A DNA stretch of 64,000 nt, taken from contig NZ_LUKD01000008.1 in the NCBI RefSeq assembly GCF_001592745.1, forward strand, positions 301,545 to 365,544, read 5' to 3'. The notes beneath the pieces were generated by a model. That model worked only from the letters and a program-made list of their open reading frames with translations. It had not been told where the DNA came from and did not search any database. This DNA is from Bdellovibrio bacteriovorus. Its GTDB lineage: Bacteria; Bdellovibrionota; Bdellovibrionia; Bdellovibrionales; Bdellovibrionaceae. Position 1 is the first letter of the stretch, and each line of letters opens with the position of its first letter. A program made the translations under genes and the position numbers. This document shows, one piece after another, positions 8,727 to 17,062 of the stretch.

Positions 8727-9877
8727 GAAAGTCCCCTCGAAAGCTTTGCCGCATATCCTGGCGTATGGATGAGTACACAATCCAATGTCGAGTGGCCCGC
8801 CGAATGAATAGCGGAAGGGGAGTTAAAGCACAGTTGCATTGTTAAGTTGGGCATCTCACTTTCTTTGACAGTCAGCGCGGAAAAAACATCGGCCAGAGCT
8901 TCCTCGGTTTTAGAGCCAAAGCAGCTGTCTTTAATGAAGGCATAATCATTGGCATCAAAAGTTTCTTTTTCCACTTTATTACGCATGCATTGTTTTAATG
9001 CCGACGCATCTTTTCCAGCCAACAAGTTATCAATCACCGTGTAATTATAGTGTTCAGCCGGGTCGTGACCACAGAAGCCTTCGTAGGCTCCGTTCGCCGT
9101 GGAAAGATTCGTTCCACTTCTTTCGCCAATTTGCAAGCGAACATAGTTGCAGGCGTGTCCCAGTTCGTGGCGGATTGTGTAGTCTAATTCTTGAGTTTCG
9201 CCGCGTTTGTATTTCCCGAGGCTGATATAACCTGAATATATTTTTCCAGGATTGAAATCGGAATAAGTGGTACGAACTTGTTTTAGAAATTCTGTCTTTT
9301 CAGATGCAGGTGTGTTTGCAAAGACTCCGGCATAATAGCTTTTCGTATAGTTATCTTCATCCACACTGAAATAGGCTTCCGCGGTGCCTGCACACGGATC
9401 GGGAACATTATGGTCTTTCTCTGCGACAGGATCGCTGCAGAATTGAAGAGTCGTGGCTTTAAAGGCGTCAAGACAGTTCTTATCGCTTCCGCAACATTGA
9501 GAAGCCGTGCGATTTTTTACTTCGTTGAATTTTCGTTCCGTCTTTTGCAAGTCTTGTGCGGTGGCGACAGAAAATCCATTTTTTAGCATCTCGTTGCGCG
9601 AAGGGTTTTGATACTTTTCAGAAGACTTGTCCAGCTCGGCCGGTTTTTCTTCCGCAATTTTTTTCCACCAGGATTTTCCATCATCCCAAAGGGCTTTGCA
9701 GAGGGGCTGATGGACAGGCTTTTGTTTTTTAGAAATTCTTTGCAGATCGGCGCAGAAGTCTTTTTGAGATAGAGACAGACCTTCTCGGATTTGCTGAAGA
9801 GATTGAGTGGACTCATTGTCCGGTGTGCAATACGAATGGGCCATTGCTAAGCTCAAGAACAGAAGCATTGAAATCAT
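8714..9877 (-). CDS. secreted zinc-metalloprotease-like protein (HELGH)
   Basis: 387 residues with a short signal peptide (about 1-13). The centre carries R-H-E-L-G-H-A-C (HExxH near residue 236), the zinc-binding signature of zincins. The third ligand is not certain; several Glu and Asp residues follow in a Cys-rich C-terminal half (D-S-C-F-G-S-K-T-E-E-A-L-A-D-V at about 320-334 could supply a gluzincin-type Glu). At least twelve cysteines suggest disulfide stabilisation outside the cell. The family is not recognised beyond this. It heads a two-gene unit with the small secreted protein at 8313. For a predator, a secreted protease acting on prey is a reasonable inference. Confidence 0.7.
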   Translation of the reverse strand: MISMLLFLSLAMAHSYCTPDNESTQSLQQIREGLSLSQKDFCADLQRISKKQKPVHQPLCKALWDDGKSWWKKIAEEKPAELDKSSEKYQNPSRNEMLKNGFSVATAQDLQKTERKFNEVKNRTASQCCGSDKNCLDAFKATTLQFCSDPVAEKDHNVPDPCAGTAEAYFSVDEDNYTKSYYAGVFANTPASEKTEFLKQVRTTYSDFNPGKIYSGYISLGKYKRGETQELDYTIRHELGHACNYVRLQIGERSGTNLSTANGAYEGFCGHDPAEHYNYTVIDNLLAGKDASALKQCMRNKVEKETFDANDYAFIKDSCFGSKTEEALADVFSALTVKESEMPNLTMQLCFNSPSAIHSAGHSTLDCVLIHTPGYAAKLSRGLSCTQ

Positions 9878-10105
9878 ATGTTTTATTCTAGCAAAGGAAG
9901 TGCAAAAGTTAAGTCCAGTCGCTGGTTAATGGACTGAAAACGTTTACTTAGGACTCCAACTTGTTTCAATGAGAGACTGGATCTCCACTTTTTCCATACT
10001 CCCTAAACACTCGTGTCACCGAAGCTGAAACACTCTGATTGGATCGCGACGGCGAAAAGATTTTACAGCGTCGAAAAGCTGTTAGACTTTTCTTAAGGGG
10101 AAACT

Positions 10106-12034
10106 ATGTCATTCATGTCAGCGCGTCGATACCGCTATTTTGCGATGTTTGGGGTTGCAATTGCAGGCCTTTCTTTTTTATTCACAAACTGCGCGCGCGA
10201 CAGTTTCGCCATCATCGAGCCTTCATCAAAAGCTCAAGCTAGCGAAGGGGAAGTGATTCCCGAAGATCCAGCAGCGGAGTCGGTAAAAATGATTCCTTGC
10301 TCGCAAACACAGTTCGAGTTCCCTTTATCAACCCACTGGTCGAATGAAAAAGGAGACGTCGTCGAAGGTGCTGCGGATACATTGCAAACAAGTGAACCTA
10401 ACAAGGTCGGCACTCGTCGTATGTACAATTATGGTTTCATCCCAGACTATGATCACTATATCGGTACGGACTACGACCCTTATCGCTATCAAGACGCTGA
10501 TTTTAGGTCATTCAGTAACAATCTTTGCCAAAAGACGGGCGTCGCTTTGGAAGTGCGCCGTCCTAGTTCCTTTTCAAACTGGAGTATCGCAAAAAAGAAA
10601 ATCGTCGAGGGTCGAGGTTCGGTGCAGATGATTTATGCTTTACGCATAAGTGGAGCGTTGCTGAATGTCTTCTTACCACCTAATTGGAAAAGCAGTGCAA
10701 AGCGAGGAACCTATCCACTTGTTGTTACGGGCTCCTACGACCTGAAGCAGTCCTTCACGTCTGAAATCCCTGAAGTCGTTTCCAGGACGTGGGCCGAATC
10801 CAAAGTTCCTGTCATCGGAGTTCTTTGGAACGGCGGTGGAGGATTAAACTCTCGAACGGTGAACACTAAGGCGCGAGCTCAGTTTAACGACATCGTTCAA
10901 AATTTAGCAGATCACTTTGGCGCAGATCCTTATCGCATAATTGCGACCGGAACTTCGCGTGGTGGCGCTACGGCGATGGCCATGGCCTCGAATCCAGAAA
11001 GGTACCCTTATAAAGTCGTGGGAGCGTTTGTCTCAGTTCCCCCCGCGGACTTTGGCTTTTTGGCAGAGCTGACGGGCGCAACGGTTCCCTTTCTTATGCA
11101 AGCGGCCGAATGGACGATCGGGCTTTTAGATACTTGGAAAAAAGACTTCCGCTATCCAAATCTTGGAAACAAGATGACAGGTTACACGCGCAATGAAGCT
11201 CACACACACATCCTAGTGGGGTCGAAAGATCGCGCGACGATGGATGCGAATTTAAGTTTAACGAGTCCACGCTTTGTGAATGCTTTGAAGAGTTCCGGAA
11301 CGCAAGTGTATTTGGTCATTGGCTCACATGATTTCATTGTGGGGTGGGCGGATCAATATCGTTATGCACGTATTTTGCGAAATGCGGGAATTCCGATGGA
11401 GTTAAGTGTGAACTACCTTTCCGGTCACGGCGCTGTTGATACTGGAATGGATCCCGCAAACTTATCAAGAGTCATGAAACTTGTCGCCACTCGAAGCACA
11501 GTTTCGTTGATTCAAACCGGAAGAACGACTTATCGGCGTAATGATTATCTTCAAAAGAAGATGGTCGTCACTTCAGGGCAAGCCTTCACGATGGAAGTCC
11601 CAAGAATCGTCACACCAAGTGTTGAAGGCCATCTTATCATGACGGGTTTGCCGGGCACTCAGATAGAGTACGACGGTGTATTTTCAACAACGGCGCAAGG
11701 GCCCACATCTCCATTCGGTCTTCAAAAAGCCACTCTAAACTCAGAGGGACTTTTAATAACAAAGTTGGAGCTGGAAGCTGGTTTTTATAGAGTGCAGTCT
11801 GTGCGCATCTTAAAACCGGGCCAATCGAAATGGCAAAGTTTGGATTTAAAGCAAGGGACTACAAGCTTAGAACGAGGCACTCTGACTGTCGAAGTCCGCG
11901 ATGTAGATCCTCATCCTGACACCACAGCCGGTGAAATTGCTGACGCTTTAACCAGAACTTATTTAGGAGCCGGTGGAGTTTCTGGCACCAACGGAAATCC
12001 AAATCTTACTTACGGCATAGTTGAAACAAACTAG
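10106..12034 (+). CDS. alpha/beta-hydrolase-type lipoprotein, paralogue 1
   Basis: 642 residues. A hydrophobic N terminus ends F-L-F-T-N-C (Cys29), a lipobox with Asn where Gly/Ala/Ser is usual. A catalytic-type core follows: G-T-S-R-G-G (GxSxG nucleophile elbow, Ser about 285), G-S-H-D-F (candidate acid, about 408) and S-G-H-G (candidate His, about 437), plus W-N-G-G-G-G near 240 as a possible oxyanion region. This is the order of an alpha/beta-hydrolase esterase, peptidase or PHB-depolymerase-like enzyme. A beta-rich C-terminal domain of about 150 residues has no assignment. AAGGGG lies five bases before the ATG. Its close paralogue is at 17880. The substrate is unknown. Confidence 0.75.
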   Translation: MSFMSARRYRYFAMFGVAIAGLSFLFTNCARDSFAIIEPSSKAQASEGEVIPEDPAAESVKMIPCSQTQFEFPLSTHWSNEKGDVVEGAADTLQTSEPNKVGTRRMYNYGFIPDYDHYIGTDYDPYRYQDADFRSFSNNLCQKTGVALEVRRPSSFSNWSIAKKKIVEGRGSVQMIYALRISGALLNVFLPPNWKSSAKRGTYPLVVTGSYDLKQSFTSEIPEVVSRTWAESKVPVIGVLWNGGGGLNSRTVNTKARAQFNDIVQNLADHFGADPYRIIATGTSRGGATAMAMASNPERYPYKVVGAFVSVPPADFGFLAELTGATVPFLMQAAEWTIGLLDTWKKDFRYPNLGNKMTGYTRNEAHTHILVGSKDRATMDANLSLTSPRFVNALKSSGTQVYLVIGSHDFIVGWADQYRYARILRNAGIPMELSVNYLSGHGAVDTGMDPANLSRVMKLVATRSTVSLIQTGRTTYRRNDYLQKKMVVTSGQAFTMEVPRIVTPSVEGHLIMTGLPGTQIEYDGVFSTTAQGPTSPFGLQKATLNSEGLLITKLELEAGFYRVQSVRILKPGQSKWQSLDLKQGTTSLERGTLTVEVRDVDPHPDTTAGEIADALTRTYLGAGGVSGTNGNPNLTYGIVETN

Positions 12035-13179
12035 GGAAGGTCCAAGCGTTTCTTGATGGCTTCGACGGCGTAAGCGTTTCGGCTCAAGATGGCGAAGTCC
12101 AATAGGGTTTGCTTGGTCTGCTTCGTGCGGAAAGTTCTTAGTTCGTCTTTCGTAATAGAACTGATCAAAAGATCGACGACCATATCATCAAAGATGTGCA
12201 CGGTTTCACCTGAAGATGTTTTGTAAGAATCAATATAGGAAAAAATCGCATACTCAAGCGCGGTCATGTAGATCGGAAGCGAATCCTGATAGATGAAGAC
12301 CGGAAAGTTTTCCGTCGCCGCCGAATACAGCAGAAGAGACTCGATCTTGTCCAAGTAGTATCTGCTATCTAAATCGGTTCTTAATGTCGCTAAAGCATGA
12401 ATGCGTTTGCCGATAGCAAAGGCCAACGGACTATCTGAAGAGTTCACAAAAATTACGGGGCGATAAAGCTGCTTGGCTACATAGAAGCGATCTTTCAAGT
12501 AGGAGCAGTGTGGTTCGCTGGCGATATTTGGCCAACGCTGAAGTAGGATTGAAATCCAGTCAAACTTCCAATTGTCCAGCTCTTCAAAAAAAGCGGCATC
12601 ACAAGTTGTGATCTTCTTCATGATATAGTCGTCAAACGTGCGTCGATGAAGAAGGTCTGGATATTTCGTTAAGAAAAACCAAATTCTTTGGGAGTAGTAG
12701 TAATCCTGATCTTGCACGCCTAAAAGCAAAAGATACTCATGAAGGATCAATTGCTCCTTCATAGGCTGATTCAATCGTTCCCATTTCGCAAGAGAGATCA
12801 TTAGCCTTTTGGGTGTTTCGTTAGGATAGCTAATAGCGGTTTTCTCGACGCCATCAAGGTAAAGCGGTTGGGCGCTGAAATCGATCACGAGATCAAACTC
12901 CTGCATCCCTTTTTTAATTTCAGCCAGTTTTTTTAAGCCCAAAAGATCGCGGGAAATTTCATCTGAAAATCCGATAAGCGTGCTGCGAGTAGCGGCGATC
13001 AGATTGATCACGTCGATTTCATTGAAATCTCCACCGAAGCCTTCCTTCCATTGCGGAGTTTCTTCAGAACTTCGAGCTGCGTCAGCAAAGTTCAGGCGAA
13101 TCGAGTGAGATCCACCATGCGTAGCGAAAGCCTGGCAAGAGATTGCGAAGAGCAACGTGATACAAATCTTTTGAATCAT
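12031..13179 (-). CDS. secreted protein with HE-x-x-L motif, partner of TIGR02147 regulator
   Basis: 382 residues with a signal peptide (about 1-19, C-Q-A-F-A). The central L-I-L-H-E-Y-L-L-L-L-G segment (about residue 147) resembles half a zincin helix but lacks the second His. The C-terminal L-L-D-F-A-I-L-S-R-N-A-Y-A-V-E-A-I resembles one ankyrin-type repeat. Its ATG overlaps the stop of the upstream TIGR02147 gene by four bases (ATGA), so it is co-translated with the regulator. It ends four bases inside the convergent hydrolase gene. A similar H-E helix occurs in the secreted protein at 14019. No enzymatic role can be claimed. Confidence 0.7.
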   Translation of the reverse strand: MIQKICITLLFAISCQAFATHGGSHSIRLNFADAARSSEETPQWKEGFGGDFNEIDVINLIAATRSTLIGFSDEISRDLLGLKKLAEIKKGMQEFDLVIDFSAQPLYLDGVEKTAISYPNETPKRLMISLAKWERLNQPMKEQLILHEYLLLLGVQDQDYYYSQRIWFFLTKYPDLLHRRTFDDYIMKKITTCDAAFFEELDNWKFDWISILLQRWPNIASEPHCSYLKDRFYVAKQLYRPVIFVNSSDSPLAFAIGKRIHALATLRTDLDSRYYLDKIESLLLYSAATENFPVFIYQDSLPIYMTALEYAIFSYIDSYKTSSGETVHIFDDMVVDLLISSITKDELRTFRTKQTKQTLLDFAILSRNAYAVEAIKKRLDLP

Positions 13180-14009
13180 AGAACATCTACCTTCTTAGTT
13201 ACCGGAAAAAACGAAATAGAAAGTTTATAAACGGAATCCTTTTTTTCTGACTCTTCTTGAAGAAGAGTGGCAAAAGCTCTTTGAAAGGTGACGATACCTT
13301 GCTTAGCTTTTTCGATTTGATTTTTACTTACCGCCATCGTCATTGAAGACTGAAGACGTTCTTCAACGGGAATGTCATCAAGAGCATCTAACGCCAGATT
13401 CAAGATCTGTTTTTGTAGATCACGGCGAGCATCGGCAGTGCCATTGGGAGTCCCGTTAGAAACATGGTCACTGTTATCTTTCCATTTGCCGTCGTCGGCT
13501 TTTACAAGCATGTCTAATCTAAAAAGACGATCCACGGCTTCTTGTGTCTCGTTGGCACTGAGTCCTAAACGTGTTTGGATCCAAGCGACATCCGATTGAA
13601 AATCGGCCAGACGTGTGAGTTCTAAAATGGCATAGTGATACCAGTCGGCCATCACACGGAATTGATCCAGCGATAAACTTAAAAATTCAACCTGCTTCTC
13701 TACGCGCTCCATCCATTGGCCTTGCTTTTCAATTTCGCGCAAGAAGAAGTCGCGACGCTTAAGATGCTGAACGATGGTATTAGGCAATTTCAAGACAGTG
13801 ATAAAGTGTTCGAATTTATCTTCACTGATCCCGATCTGACCATTCAAGATTTTTGAAAGATGGGAAGGGTTGATTTCTAAAGCCCGTGCGAAAGCTCTTA
13901 ATGAATAGCGCGGGTTCACCTGACAGCGACGCTGCAGTTCTTTTTGTAAGGCCTCGCGCATGGAATTAGGTAGATCGTTCGTAGAGAGTTCCTGTGTCTT
14001 CAAGTCCAT
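13176..14009 (-). CDS. TIGR02147 family DNA-binding regulator (DUF4423)
   Basis: 277 residues. The N-terminal 80 hold an XRE-like helix-turn-helix (Y-S-L-R-A-F-A-R-A-L-E-I-N-P-S-H-L-S-K-I-L-N-G). The rest is the DUF4423 domain, recognisable by W-Y-H-Y-A-I-L-E-L, W-I-Q-T-R-L-G-L-S and the two-step winged-helix-like spacing. This matches the TIGR02147 family, known mainly from Fibrobacter and Bdellovibrio. It is the third gene of a four-gene operon (15306 to 12031) and overlaps its secreted partner by four bases. Nine bases separate it from the preceding secreted-protein gene. Regulation of the partner gene is an inference from position only. Confidence 0.85.
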   Translation of the reverse strand: MDLKTQELSTNDLPNSMREALQKELQRRCQVNPRYSLRAFARALEINPSHLSKILNGQIGISEDKFEHFITVLKLPNTIVQHLKRRDFFLREIEKQGQWMERVEKQVEFLSLSLDQFRVMADWYHYAILELTRLADFQSDVAWIQTRLGLSANETQEAVDRLFRLDMLVKADDGKWKDNSDHVSNGTPNGTADARRDLQKQILNLALDALDDIPVEERLQSSMTMAVSKNQIEKAKQGIVTFQRAFATLLQEESEKKDSVYKLSISFFPVTKKVDVL

Positions 14010-14018
14010 GTAAAAAAC

Positions 14019-14618
14019 CTATTTAAAAAGAATTTGCGCCACTAAACGTCGAACGTCTTCAGCGGTTGGAGGGTTTTGTTTTTCGAGTTCCAGATAGATG
14101 TATGCGATTTCATGAAAAATCAGCACAGCTCGCTGTTCGATACTAAGTGGGTAAAAAGCTGGTGTTGTGCAGATTCGGTAACTGTTGCGAGCAGGATCAA
14201 AGAAGTTGATAGCCGCCAGTTTAAAATCCGTGATTTTATTCTGCGCTTGGGCCTCACGTAAAACGCGCATCGTTTCATGAAAAGTATAAGACGTTTCTGC
14301 CTGTGTGAAATCCGAAGCCGTGCAGTCTCCGAATTGAATAGATGTGTAAATGTCCATCGCCACAACAGGGTAACGAAGTCTAAAAATATACTCGGTGATT
14401 TTCGCGTGAAGAAGTTCGGCTTTGGAATAACGTGGTAGAACCTCTATTTTAGATTGCTGTTCAAACACGTCTTGAGCGAACCAAAGGCCTTGAGTCTGAA
14501 CGGCAAAGCCTCCGTTACCGCGAATGAAGATCGCTTGCGCCGACTGGGGGACCCACAGCAAAATGAAGAACAGAGTCGGAATGCTACGACCAAGGAAAGA
14601 CTTGAACATTGATTTCAT
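14019..14618 (-). CDS. secreted protein, GNGG/HE-type, partner of TIGR02147 regulator
   Basis: 199 residues from the ATG at 14618, which has an AAGAAAGAAG purine tract ahead and begins a signal peptide (about 1-29, Q-S-A-Q-A). The mature protein starts with R-G-N-G-G and contains an I-F-H-E-I-A-Y helix near the C terminus, recalling the H-E-Y-L-L segment of the protein at 12031. A longer frame begins with TTG at 14645. The gene overlaps the end of the upstream regulator by 35 bases, so the two are likely coupled. It belongs to a group of small secreted Bdellovibrio-type proteins with no known function, to the best of my recognition. Confidence 0.65.
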   Translation of the reverse strand: MKSMFKSFLGRSIPTLFFILLWVPQSAQAIFIRGNGGFAVQTQGLWFAQDVFEQQSKIEVLPRYSKAELLHAKITEYIFRLRYPVVAMDIYTSIQFGDCTASDFTQAETSYTFHETMRVLREAQAQNKITDFKLAAINFFDPARNSYRICTTPAFYPLSIEQRAVLIFHEIAYIYLELEKQNPPTAEDVRRLVAQILFK

Positions 14619-15306
14619 AGACTTCTTTCTTTTCTCCGGCTTCAAGAAAACGCGCGGTTTTCTCTACAAATTTCAAAACTCGTTTTTTCACCAAAGGTAA
14701 CTTCTTAGGATCAATACAAACACTTACCGAGCATACATCGCGTTTTTCCACGGGCACGGTGTCCAATTGAGAAATAATTCGGCTCAATGATTTTTTGTGG
14801 GAAGCACGCAGGGCTTCGGAAGGAACATCCAAAGTTGTTATAACGTGTTCATGATGTATGACGACTTTTTTATCAACAACTTCGATCAGTCCGACGGATT
14901 TCAGGTTGTGCAGGATTTTATCGACCTTATCTTTAGAGATTTTTAGTTTTTCCGCAATCCAGTCCGGTTTCAGCACGAAGTCGGTTGCTGTGGTCAGGGC
15001 CAGAAAAGCAAAGTGTATGGGGTCGGATATGATCTCAAAGCGTTCGGAGGAAAGACGGTGAGCTTTAGATGCTTCCCAGCTTTCCGGAGACTGGAAGGCT
15101 TCGGCTTGTTTGTCAGGAAGATTTAAGTTTGCCAGGATTTTTTTAGCCGTTTTTTCGGTGCACATTCTTCGACCGGAAAGATAGTCGTTCAGTTGCCCGA
15201 TAGAAACGCCACAGTGCTTCGCAAAAGCCCTTTTAGAATAGCGCTCGTTGCGGCTTTGGCGCTCCTTTAAAAGTTTTTTGAGGAACTGCGGGAACTGTTT
15301 TCTCAC
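14584..15306 (-). CDS. TIGR02147 family DNA-binding regulator (DUF4423), first copy
   Basis: 240 residues. The N-terminal helix-turn-helix reads Y-S-K-R-A-F-A-K-H-C-G-V-S-I-G-Q-L-N-D-Y-L-S-G-R, and a DUF4423-like body follows (H-F-A-F-L-A-L-T-T-A-T-D-F, W-I-A-E-K-L-K-I-S). It starts with GTG, six bases after AAGGAGA. It is the first gene of the operon regulator-secreted-regulator-secreted on the minus strand, and a paralogue of the protein at 13176. The 340-base upstream region, shared with the divergent pseudopilin gene, probably holds its promoter and binding site. Confidence 0.85.
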   Translation of the reverse strand: MRKQFPQFLKKLLKERQSRNERYSKRAFAKHCGVSIGQLNDYLSGRRMCTEKTAKKILANLNLPDKQAEAFQSPESWEASKAHRLSSERFEIISDPIHFAFLALTTATDFVLKPDWIAEKLKISKDKVDKILHNLKSVGLIEVVDKKVVIHHEHVITTLDVPSEALRASHKKSLSRIISQLDTVPVEKRDVCSVSVCIDPKKLPLVKKRVLKFVEKTARFLEAGEKKEVYEINVQVFPWS

Positions 15307-15646
15307 TCGTATCTCCTTCGTCGCGGAGATTAGCCTTGCCTTTCAAATATTTGCAAGTTTGCAGTGTCACAAGTGTACGCTTTTTTTGTGCGCTCATTTG
15401 CTAATACCTGATTTCAATAGCTTAAATACTTTTTTTAGTGCTCTTATTCAGAAGTGCGTCGCTTTTAAAAACAAAAAAGTATTTACATAAAAACTTTTGT
15501 TCCGAGAACCTGTAAAGATCTTCGCGCGGCCCGGCAGATTCAGTGTTTCAGTGCCAGTGACACACTATCTACTCCAGGGACCCCTCGTAAATTCAACCCC
15601 AGAAAAAACGTCTTAAGAGGTCTCTTTACGGGCCGAATAGACAGGT
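15307..15646. other. divergent intergenic region, AT-rich, possible operators
   Basis: No gene is seen. It separates the TIGR02147 operon (-) from the pseudopilin gene (+). It holds T tracts (about 15380 and 15430), an A tract (about 15475), and GTGTCAC near 15364, whose complement GTGACAC recurs near 15558 within C-A-G-T-G repeats. These could be regulator sites, but spacing and copy number are too weak to call. Confidence 0.4.
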
Positions 15647-17047
15647 ATGTTTAGAATCACTCGTCTTTTAGACCAAAAGGGAATGAGCCTTGTTGAGGCC
15701 CTCGTAGGGATCAGCATGATCGGTGTCGTTGCGGCGTCGGCGGCAACCCTTATGGTGAATGTCACCGATTCCCATGCGGTTGCTAATGATAAGGTTTCCT
15801 TAACGAATATTTCTAGCTCCCTGATGAATGTGATTATGAACGAGGCGGCTTGGTCGGTGACTAAGACCCGCAATAGTTCGATGGCGTGTTCTCGGACGGT
15901 GCCTTCGAGCTGCGCTTCTGGACATAAATCGAAAGTGTCTCTTTTTAATTCAGAGGGTAAGCAATTAACTCATTTAAATAATCCCGATTGGGGATTTTAC
16001 TCCAATGGTCAACCTTGCAGTACATATGGAAGTAACGGCTGCAACTTCAAAGCGGAAATCAATTGGGTGGTAAAATGCAGCAACACGCAAAGCTGTCTTT
16101 ATCCCGTTGAAGAAGTCTCCATAAAATTTTCTTATGCCGGAACACGTTCTATCAATACAGCTCTTTATGACATTCATGCTCTAAGCCGTAGCAGTCATGC
16201 GATGAACAGCTCTCCATTTTCAGTTTGTGCAGTCAAAGGAATGTCTTTCGTGGGTTATGGTCGCAGCATCGCAAGCGCAACAGGCGGTACCTACACGGCG
16301 GATCAGCACGGTTGTATTTCCAGTCTTGCCTTTCAAGGAGCTCGAGGAAGTCAGGGACCTCAAGGCCCTCGAGGACCCGCAGGGATCAAAGGTAAAGATG
16401 GCGTGGCTTACTATTCTGGAAGTCCGCCTGCAACGGGAGGATCTTGTGCTGGCGGGACACTGACTCTTCATTCGCCTGACAAAAAGAACAAGTGTGTTTT
16501 CAGCTATTCCTCTGCGGCTTACGGTGAAAGTACGACAGTGAAGTTGGTCGGCTCCACTTTTGGTTCCGGTCCAACTGTCGATTACTGGGCAGATTGTCGC
16601 ACAGATGGAACTTGGAACTATCGCGCTCTTTGCCCTAATGCGAACGCGATGACCTGTGTTCAGGGAAGTCAGGATGTGAAATCTCCGAATGGAAAGAACA
16701 CATGTCGCTTTGATTGGCCGATGGGATCCTCTGGAGATGTGCACAAAGTTTCTGGTACTAACGGTGGTTCGGGTTCGGCGGTATGTCCTCAAGATTCAGG
16801 ACACTGGACTCTTTCATTCAAGTGTCCTGACGATCCGAAAAAAGCGGGTATAACATGCCCGGCGGGACAAGAATCCCTTCCATCTGCGAGTGGCGACGCA
16901 AATAAACACTGTGTGTGGTCGTTTAACGAGAGTGCTCCCAACAAAACGGTGACCGCTAAGCAGTACAATAAAAATGCCAGTGGTCATTTAAGTGCTTACT
17001 GTAACGACAAAGGGCAATGGGTCAATGTGCAAGCAAGATGTGATTAG
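15647..17047 (+). CDS. type IV pilin-like protein with collagen-like stalk and three Cys repeats
   Basis: 466 residues. The N terminus has a prepilin peptidase site (K-G, then M-S-L-V-E-A-L-V, Glu at +5), followed by a hydrophobic helix, so it should be processed and assembled or inserted like a pseudopilin. Residues about 30-225 form a disulfide-containing globular part. A collagen-like stretch of seven Gly-X-Y triplets lies at about 229-250. The C-terminal 200 residues are three tandem units of about 60-65 residues, each with C-x-G...[KN]-C-x-[FW]...C...G-x-W...C spacing, reminiscent of sushi-like modules. The next gene, 15 bases on, encodes a shorter homologue. Surface display or adhesion is inferred. 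Confidence 0.78.
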   Translation: MFRITRLLDQKGMSLVEALVGISMIGVVAASAATLMVNVTDSHAVANDKVSLTNISSSLMNVIMNEAAWSVTKTRNSSMACSRTVPSSCASGHKSKVSLFNSEGKQLTHLNNPDWGFYSNGQPCSTYGSNGCNFKAEINWVVKCSNTQSCLYPVEEVSIKFSYAGTRSINTALYDIHALSRSSHAMNSSPFSVCAVKGMSFVGYGRSIASATGGTYTADQHGCISSLAFQGARGSQGPQGPRGPAGIKGKDGVAYYSGSPPATGGSCAGGTLTLHSPDKKNKCVFSYSSAAYGESTTVKLVGSTFGSGPTVDYWADCRTDGTWNYRALCPNANAMTCVQGSQDVKSPNGKNTCRFDWPMGSSGDVHKVSGTNGGSGSAVCPQDSGHWTLSFKCPDDPKKAGITCPAGQESLPSASGDANKHCVWSFNESAPNKTVTAKQYNKNASGHLSAYCNDKGQWVNVQARCD

Positions 17048-17062
17048 ACCCGAGGAAGAGTT

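Noticed and set aside
14584-14645. TTG start at 14645 for the secreted protein
   Set aside because: It would extend a basic arm ahead of the signal peptide; the ATG at 14618 has a better purine tract and places the signal at the N terminus.
16220-16792. Minus-strand 190-codon frame in the pilin-like gene
   Set aside because: Its composition is skewed to Arg/Ser/Thr, as expected for the antisense of a Gly/Ser/Cys-rich protein, and it lacks a ribosome-binding site.
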